From Halichondria panicea (lineage: Eukaryota; Porifera; Demospongiae; Suberitida; Halichondriidae): 64,000 nucleotides of DNA. Location: NCBI RefSeq assembly GCF_963675165.1, contig NC_087378.1, positions 3,374,810 through 3,438,809 on the forward strand. Reading direction: 5' to 3'. A model generated the notes under the pieces. The model ran no database searches, had not been told where the DNA came from, and worked only from the letters and a program-made list of their open reading frames with translations. Made by a program: the position numbers and the translations under genes. This document shows positions 58,101 through 64,000 of the stretch, piece by piece. Within the stretch, counting starts at the first letter, position 1. Every line of letters starts with the position of its first letter.

Positions 58101-59575
58101 CAAGTGTGAATGTCCCAAAGGGTACGCTTTTGTTCTGACTTTATTCAGGATAGAATTAGAGACAGACCTCAATGAAAGACAATACAATGCAATGCTGTAG
58201 TGGCTGCTTTAGAGTAGCTCAGACAGGGGTATTAGATTGTTCCAACACATGACATTACTAGTTTACCTCTGGCAAGAAAGAGGCCTGTTTACAGAGAAGG
58301 TGATTGAAGATATGATCCCAGTGCCAATTGCCACGAGTGTGTACACTATGGAAAGATATCACACAACCACAATTGGCTAGAAAGAAGGTGCCTATCTACT
58401 GACACGCATAGCTGGTGCCCCTAGGCATCCCCAATAGGGCAATTCTTGTATGTACCCGAACACGCACTGATGGTACCTACCAGGTAATTTTCATTCTCTA
58501 AATTCCTCACCATTGAAGTCACTAGTATGTATCCAACACGAAGCTACTAGGTAGTCTTCACACCAGCACACCCCTGTCTTCTAGTAGACTATCACTATTC
58601 TACTCTACCAGAAATAGGGTGAAATATTCACCTTTCACAATAAATTCTTGGTACTATAACTATGATTATACAGTTTGGAGCATGTTACAGCAAGAAGGGC
58701 AGTGTACAATTTCAAATCAGATTGTAAACAGACAGACTTTTGTACAAGTGATTGTACTAAACACTAACGCTAACTTTCAAGACTGGCACATTGTAAAAGA
58801 TGAAAGAGACACACGCAGGAAAAAATGAAAGTGGACCTAGGTGTAAATCACACACACACAACTCTGAGAGGAACATAATACCTGTCAGCAACAAGAGTGT
58901 GGGTGAGTGCTTACATGGCAAAGAGAGTTCCTGCAAGCTGGTCACTGAGAAGGGATTCATGGGCTATCAGACAAAATATACATTCCTACACATTTTCAAC
59001 AAACAGTGCATACACACACAGTACTATGTACTACCTGCCGACTGCATGTTTACCACTCAAATGACATCATGTAACACAAGCTACAGAATACTATTGAGCC
59101 CACGTTGTGCACTGGCTGGTAATCCAGCAGGCTATTACAGATCTTGGGGAAAATACTGCATCTTTCAAATACTATTAGTACGTACGTACATGCATGCACA
59201 AGGTGACTATACTAAATAGAAGGGATTTATAGTGCAAACCCACAAAATTGGGACGCATACAGCAGAATAAAAATAGGGAATATGAGGCTTGACACAGCAA
59301 TGAATCTGAAATTGTTCATATGATATATTATCAGTACTGACTATTATCAGTACTGACTGACTAGCTGGACCCCCTAGGATCTGTATTCGATCCAATCAAG
59401 CAAATTCAATTATTTATGTGCTATTTTTGATATAGTAGGGCTAGCTAGCTAGATACATGCCACTCACTGTGTTTGGCTGGACAAAAGTGGTGGTGATGGG
59501 AGGTTTAACATCTGCCATCTGGCGCTGATAGGCTGCCATGTTCACTTCTGGATCTTGGACATGAAGCTCATCCAT
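55136..59575 (-). CDS. NOL4L: NOL4/NOL4L-like nuclear protein
   Basis: Exons 59575-59468, 56750-56631, 56436-56206, 56003-55688 and 55212-55136 join in phase to 283 residues. The family core is the segment EQKLDIFVPISHQPRDIV..IKFPEFSSCVRKRIRTFLKS (about residues 84-130), matching the ..DENLDRMVPIS..FPEF..RKRIRTYLKSCRR region of vertebrate NOL4L. The C-terminal signature [27 protein letters not shown] is strongly conserved. Linkers are Ser/Pro-rich, with an acidic DDDLDDLPIPKRMKM stretch that may act as a nuclear localisation signal. NOL4 proteins are nuclear or nucleolar and of poorly known function. The vertebrate proteins are longer (436-680 residues). The first exon is a small ATG exon; an 85-codon frame at 59799-59542 overlaps it out of frame. 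Intron 1 spans 2.7 kb. Confidence 0.88.
56751..59467. other. NOL4-like intron 1, no gene or clear repeat seen
   Basis: 2.7 kb of mixed sequence with only short frames. Its base composition is less AT-skewed than other introns, and no MITE termini were recognised. Confidence 0.5.
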
Positions 59576-60000
59576 GATTGTAGAATCTCAGGGACAGGGC
59601 AGGCAATAGAGTCTAGTAGAGCTTGTGTTCCAATCTGTACTGGTCCGGCCGGTATCTCTCCTCTCTTGTTTACAGGTGAATAGCGAACGGCTTTTTCACC
59701 TAGGTTCCCAAAGGGGACAAAAGCTATGCGTGGGGTATGGAATCCCCTGTCTTGCATCCAGGTCCAATTTCCCCCTGCACCTGTCTCCCGTGACATCACA
59801 GCTTTTGTTTCGCATTGTCAGCATAATAATTATTATTATCTAGAAGATCTAATGGCTGACACTTTGTGTGCATGCTGTTGAAATAAATAATTCCATCTGA
59901 ACATTATCAATTGAATAATTAAACATCATTCATAAATAATAATTCGACACGAATTCATGAAAAAAGTCTATAAAGAGCCTGTAGCTAACATGTACGTGCA

Positions 60001-63000
60001 TTAGTTTTGTTGACAAGTAGGGCACAGTGACATATCAGTACAGTTAGAGTGATAGAGACATCGACAGAAAGAGCAAAACACCATTGGAGGATCCTCACAT
60101 ACATATCCATTGCTACTTGTCAGTAGAGACCTTGGTAGAGATAGTGTGAGCGATTTATGGGGAGTGGACACCCCCCTTTGTGAGTATGAATGTTCTCTGA
60201 ATATTGCTTTTCCTTGCATACAAGCACTGTAGTAGCGTAGCGGTAGACTGAGGGGAAGACTTGCTACTCTGAAACAGAAATCAATCGGCACGTGCTCTTT
60301 ACTGAGGAGAGCGAAATGATCGTGAAATACTGAGTGAGGGTGATGAAACGGAGGTGAGTAAGCAGCAGCAGTGATCTGACATACTTCAGAGGGTTTGGCA
60401 GGGGGGTCAGAGTTCGATACAGCTTTAAGATTGTGAAGAATCTCCTGATAGGATATCTGCGCTGGTGATCGGGTCAGGAAATCTCTTGAAAGGCTTGGAG
60501 ATTTAAGCAGCTTACGCATGAGCACAGGTGATAGTGGTGTGGTTACACCTTTTTTGATCGTAGATTTTTTGCCAATTGCTTTTCCTGCATTTTTACCAGC
60601 TAACAAAGCTGAGTTTCGTTTTTTGACAGGTGAATTGGGACATTTTTTCTCCGGCAGAGATTTAGTCGGCTTCGTTTTTGTTGATTCCTTCAATCGCTTA
60701 ATGGAAGGTTTCTTTTGACAAGCTATAGATTTCGAAGGTTTACTCACTGCTGATTTAATGGTTGGTTTTTGGGGGCTTTTCATTTTCTGAAGTGAGATTG
60801 GAGTAGGTATAGTTTTAGGTGGAGTCTTTACAGATACTGGAGGAGGGGGAGGGGGAGGGGGAGGGGGAGATGTGTGAGCCCTATCTGTCTCTGTATTAAA
60901 GTAGCCATCAACAATGGCTGTCAAGAACTGTGAGTTAGCATCAGGCAGAGAGTGCGGGAAGTATGGAGGAGGGGAGTCTTCTCGGCTGACAGCAGCTCTA
61001 CATCGGTAGAAAGAAGGTGTATGAATGAGAGTAATATATACAGTGGGTGCCGTGGGTAAAATATAGATGTAACAAAATGTACAGTTAACAGCATACGGTA
61101 TGCGTGTAATCTATATACGTTTGCTACAAGTACAGTAAATGAGGACCACCTCCCTATATATATTTTGCTCAGATTTGATCATAATTCATACTGGTCTTAC
61201 ATGCATGAACATAATAATACACGTAGTCAAGTTCATCTACAATCAGACATACTTGTCTCCATAGTGTCTCTCGTAGTACTGTTCCTTCCAACTGTTTTCT
61301 GACTTGAGGGTCATCTTTCTCTTTTCCTCTCCCCGCACCCTTGCTTTGTATTCGGCCGTAAACATGCCCAAGGCTAGCCTCTCACTCCACTCACGCAGCG
61401 CACTGCTGTAAAATGAGCTGCTGAAGCAATCACCAGGGACTCTGCATGTGTGTGCATTTAGGAGAGAGACAATTGATATTGAGATACTAACTGTATTATA
61501 ATAGTGGGTAATTTTCGTTGGTGCAATTTTCGTACGAACAACCCATTTAAATTTTTTTTTTCGTACAGCTCGGATAGTGACATTGAATCTATTGCATAGA
61601 ATAATTTCGTAGTTTTAATTTTCGTATGATGCTCTTCAATACGAACATTTCCACCACACAAAAATGACCCGCTATACGGTAGCGTGTCCCAGGGGCAAAC
61701 ATTAATTGTACTAATAAGTAACAAGGCATTTACATGTGATTAACCTACACAGTTTACACAACAGTATATAATTATACGTTTGAATGTCCGATGAACACAA
61801 CTGTAACAGGCACACGAAACTATGTACATGAGAATACACACGCTACCTTGTTCCATTCTGTTGATCAACAACAGGTAAGTGTGCCACAAGCTTTTGTTTT
61901 TGACTCTGAGTTAGCTTTTCAAACGGTTCCATTCCGAGCAACGTCTAAATAAGGAAAATAATTACAAACATGAAAGATCTACACTGAGTGTCTACAGTTC
62001 ATGTCAACTACAATGTGTATGGTTTAAGATTCACTCCATGAGTGGTAAAAGACACATGCACACACATGAACACAGCACAACTGTACATACTTGTATATAT
62101 ACAAGGCCAGTGAGAGACGAGCAACTGAACATATATTTTATTGCACAGTATACGTACCTTCAAGTTTTCGTTTAAGAGGGGAGAACTTGGTAAGAATAGA
62201 GTTGACACATGTCTCCTTTGGTCAAGAGGAGGCTTAACCACAACATGATCAGCTCCACTCTCTTTCAGTTCACTCAGAACCATCCTATCCTCAACTCCTA
62301 AAGATGATATGCTACGAACTGACGACAAACGTCGTGGCCTACCCCTCTGTGTTTTGTACGGAACGTACTCTGTCTCGTCTACCTCCTCCTCCTGTAGGGG
62401 TGATCCTACTGATTCTTCTGTCAGTTCAGACTCGCTATTCTCTTCACCATCACATGCTAGACTTCTTCTTTGCCGGCGACGTCGACGCTTTACGAGCAGC
62501 TGTGAGCTGGGTGTTGGTTGGAAACGAACTGAGATACCCTCTTCATCGTCGTTACTCTCTGAAGAACTGTCAGACTCGGAGTTTTTCTTGTAGACATAGT
62601 TGGGGTCTATTTCAATGCTTTGAGTGCTAATGCGTTCACCTTGCACAGAACATGGATCCTTCAAAGGTGATCCGACAGACGAACTCCTGGAAAAGAATCA
62701 GCAGTTGTATGCATATTTATAATGACTTATGTTACGTACAATTATGCAAAGAATAATTATAGTGCTGATTGATTTACTGTTGCAATACAGGACACTTTCC
62801 CAACTCACGTTACAGTGTACATTCACATGATGTGCACTACACGTACATACACAATGTACAGGGTGCTCACCTTACACAGTCCACCTCCGATAGGAGACAA
62901 GGCACATGGTGACAGACTTCCAACTGCAGTATCTCTCCCAGATGGTTAGGAGTGGGGGAGGTGGGACCATTTGCCGTCAAGGATAGTGGATCCTCATTCT

Positions 63001-63960
63001 CTCTGTCTCTAGTCACTCGTCGCTTACGAGCCTAGAGAAAACAGCAACGATTAAATCCTAATACACAATGTATATACGTTTGAGCAGGAAGTACATGTAT
63101 ACATGCAAGCACACGTACTTCAGAGTTACAGGTTTTTCTGAGTGCGTACAAGCCTAGTAAAAACTTATTGTGTTTAGAAAAAATGTACATAATAATTATT
63201 ATAACCACACTGTCTGTGCCCACCACATTCTTACCTCTCTCATCGGACGTTGGGATGCGGCGTCAATGGAATCGTTGAGCACATTTATTATTCGTCTGGC
63301 CCCCAAAAGAGAGGTCAAAGGTGACGGTAGACAGAACCCGCTCAACTCGTCTTTCTGCCTATGGCCGACATCAGGGTCAATCTCAATCATGGGTGTTCCA
63401 GGGGTTGGGACTATTTGGGGGGTAGAAAGGGGTGTAGTGGGGGAGGGGGGATAGCCATTTATTATTGGAGAAGGGGGAGACTGGTACTTGGACGTGACAT
63501 TTTGTTTCTGTTTTGAGAGAGTGGGTGCACGCTTTGCTGGGGTTCTGGAGAGGCTGACAGCATTGGTATCATCCACCATCTGCAGTCGTACAAGAACAGT
63601 GGACGTAACACAATCGTACATATTCTGTTGCCTAGTAAACAAAATACAGGTTACTCATGCCAACGAAAGGTGAGAATGTCAGTAGGGTAGGCAAATGGAC
63701 CCTAAGGACATGTTGCAATTGTATAGGTAATTATTATGAGATCTAGAGGGGGGATTTTTTGCTAAATCCGGCTCAACCTCACTATGATATAATACCCCAA
63801 TACACAGTATGATGTGATTAATAACATTGTATTAATTACGTTTTTGAGTGCAAAATAGCAGTTGAAGTTGTAATCTTTCCGCAAGAAAGCCCCATTGTCT
63901 TTCTTTGCCTCAATGTTGAGTGCAGCCCTCAGAGTTCTCACAGATTGCCCGTACTCAGAC
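60001..63960 (-). CDS. ASXL: Additional sex combs-like protein (ASXL), 5' end outside window
   Basis: Exons seen: 63960-63840, 63579-63235, 63031-62871, 62686-62158, 61944-61847, 61441-61253 and 60997-60001, all in phase (about 813 residues). The first exon (TLRAALNIEAKKDNGAF..NFNCYFALKN) fits the C-terminal half of the HARE-HTH domain. The DEUBAD domain is split over two exons: EPFEKLTQSQKQKLVAHLPVVDQQ then FYSSALREWSERLALGMFTAEYKARV and WKEQYYERHYGD. The last exon has a PPPPPPPPP run, Lys/Pro-rich linkers and a C-terminal PHD-like finger (VCEDPPMVFCSFCRCLYHSN..CPTC) ending at the stop. ASXL proteins activate the BAP1 deubiquitinase that removes ubiquitin from histone H2A. The order HARE-DEUBAD-PHD is diagnostic. 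The protein is shorter than the vertebrate ones (about 1,500 residues or more). Confidence 0.88.
61492..61682. repeat. MITE-like foldback, CCGTATAGCGGGTA family
   Basis: TAATAGTGGGTAATTTTCG pairs with AAAATGACCCGCTATACGGTA. The inner part (TACAGCTCGGATAGTGACAT..ATAGAATAATTTCGTAGTTTTA, then CGTATGATGCTCTTCAATACG) is the inverse of the interior of 18143-18325, so these two are the closest pair. Confidence 0.85.
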
Positions 63961-64000
63961 CTGAGACGATGACCACACATATAGAGCCATGTACAAGTAT

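Noticed and set aside
58800..59219. 139-residue frame in the NOL4-like intron
   Set aside because: No recognisable domain, low-complexity and microsatellite-like content, and no splice context.

Overview
The window is a gene-dense stretch of an animal nuclear genome, most likely a sponge (demosponge). The gene set is metazoan: AHI1/jouberin, an ASXL Polycomb-type protein, NOL4/NOL4L, DEK and a PLA2G6-type phospholipase. Introns are mostly short (about 50-150 bp) with GT..AG ends, non-coding DNA is AT-rich and full of short foldback elements, and the first gene is an ankyrin-Roc-COR-Death protein of a kind expanded in early-branching animals. The sponge assignment is inference; the animal assignment is firm. 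All exon models were built by hand from splice sites and reading-frame phase, and every complete model closes in frame.

Layout. 1-3.2 kb: interspersed repeats plus decayed fragments of a RecQ-like helicase and of a second element. 3.3-14.8 kb (+): giant ankyrin-Roc-COR-Death-Death gene with a 612-bp internal higher-order repeat and two apparent lesions. 15.4-20.3 kb (-): PLA2G6-like phospholipase. 20.9-22.5 kb (+): DEK. 22.7-40.3 kb (-): AHI1, whose 9.2-kb intron holds an intronless opposite-strand membrane transporter (30.9-32.5 kb, +). 41.1-41.3 kb (+): COX6C. 41.5-43.5 kb (-): RNASEH1 with repeated exons and two in-frame start codons. 43.9-47.2 kb (+): myristoylation-motif protein with two permuted NlpC/P60 (YiiX-like) domains. 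47.5-47.8 kb (-): NDUFS5. 48.2-49.4 kb (+): ribosomal protein S7. 50.4-54.8 kb (-): unrecognised four-helix membrane protein. 55.1-59.6 kb (-): NOL4-like. 60.0-64 kb (-): ASXL, 5' end beyond the window.

Organisation. From 3 to 55 kb the genes alternate strand almost perfectly. This gives head-to-head pairs with shared 0.4-0.8 kb promoters (PLA2G6/DEK, AHI1/COX6C, RNASEH1/papain-like, NDUFS5/RPS7) and tail-to-tail pairs separated by as little as 200 bp. Larger introns and spacers are filled with MITE-like foldback repeats, several with TACCGTATA or ACAGTGGAACC termini. No tRNA, rRNA or CRISPR was seen. The most interesting items are the evolving ankyrin super-repeat with its two lesions, the exon-duplicated linker and dual starts of RNASEH1, the two-domain papain-like protein, and the alternating bidirectional gene array.
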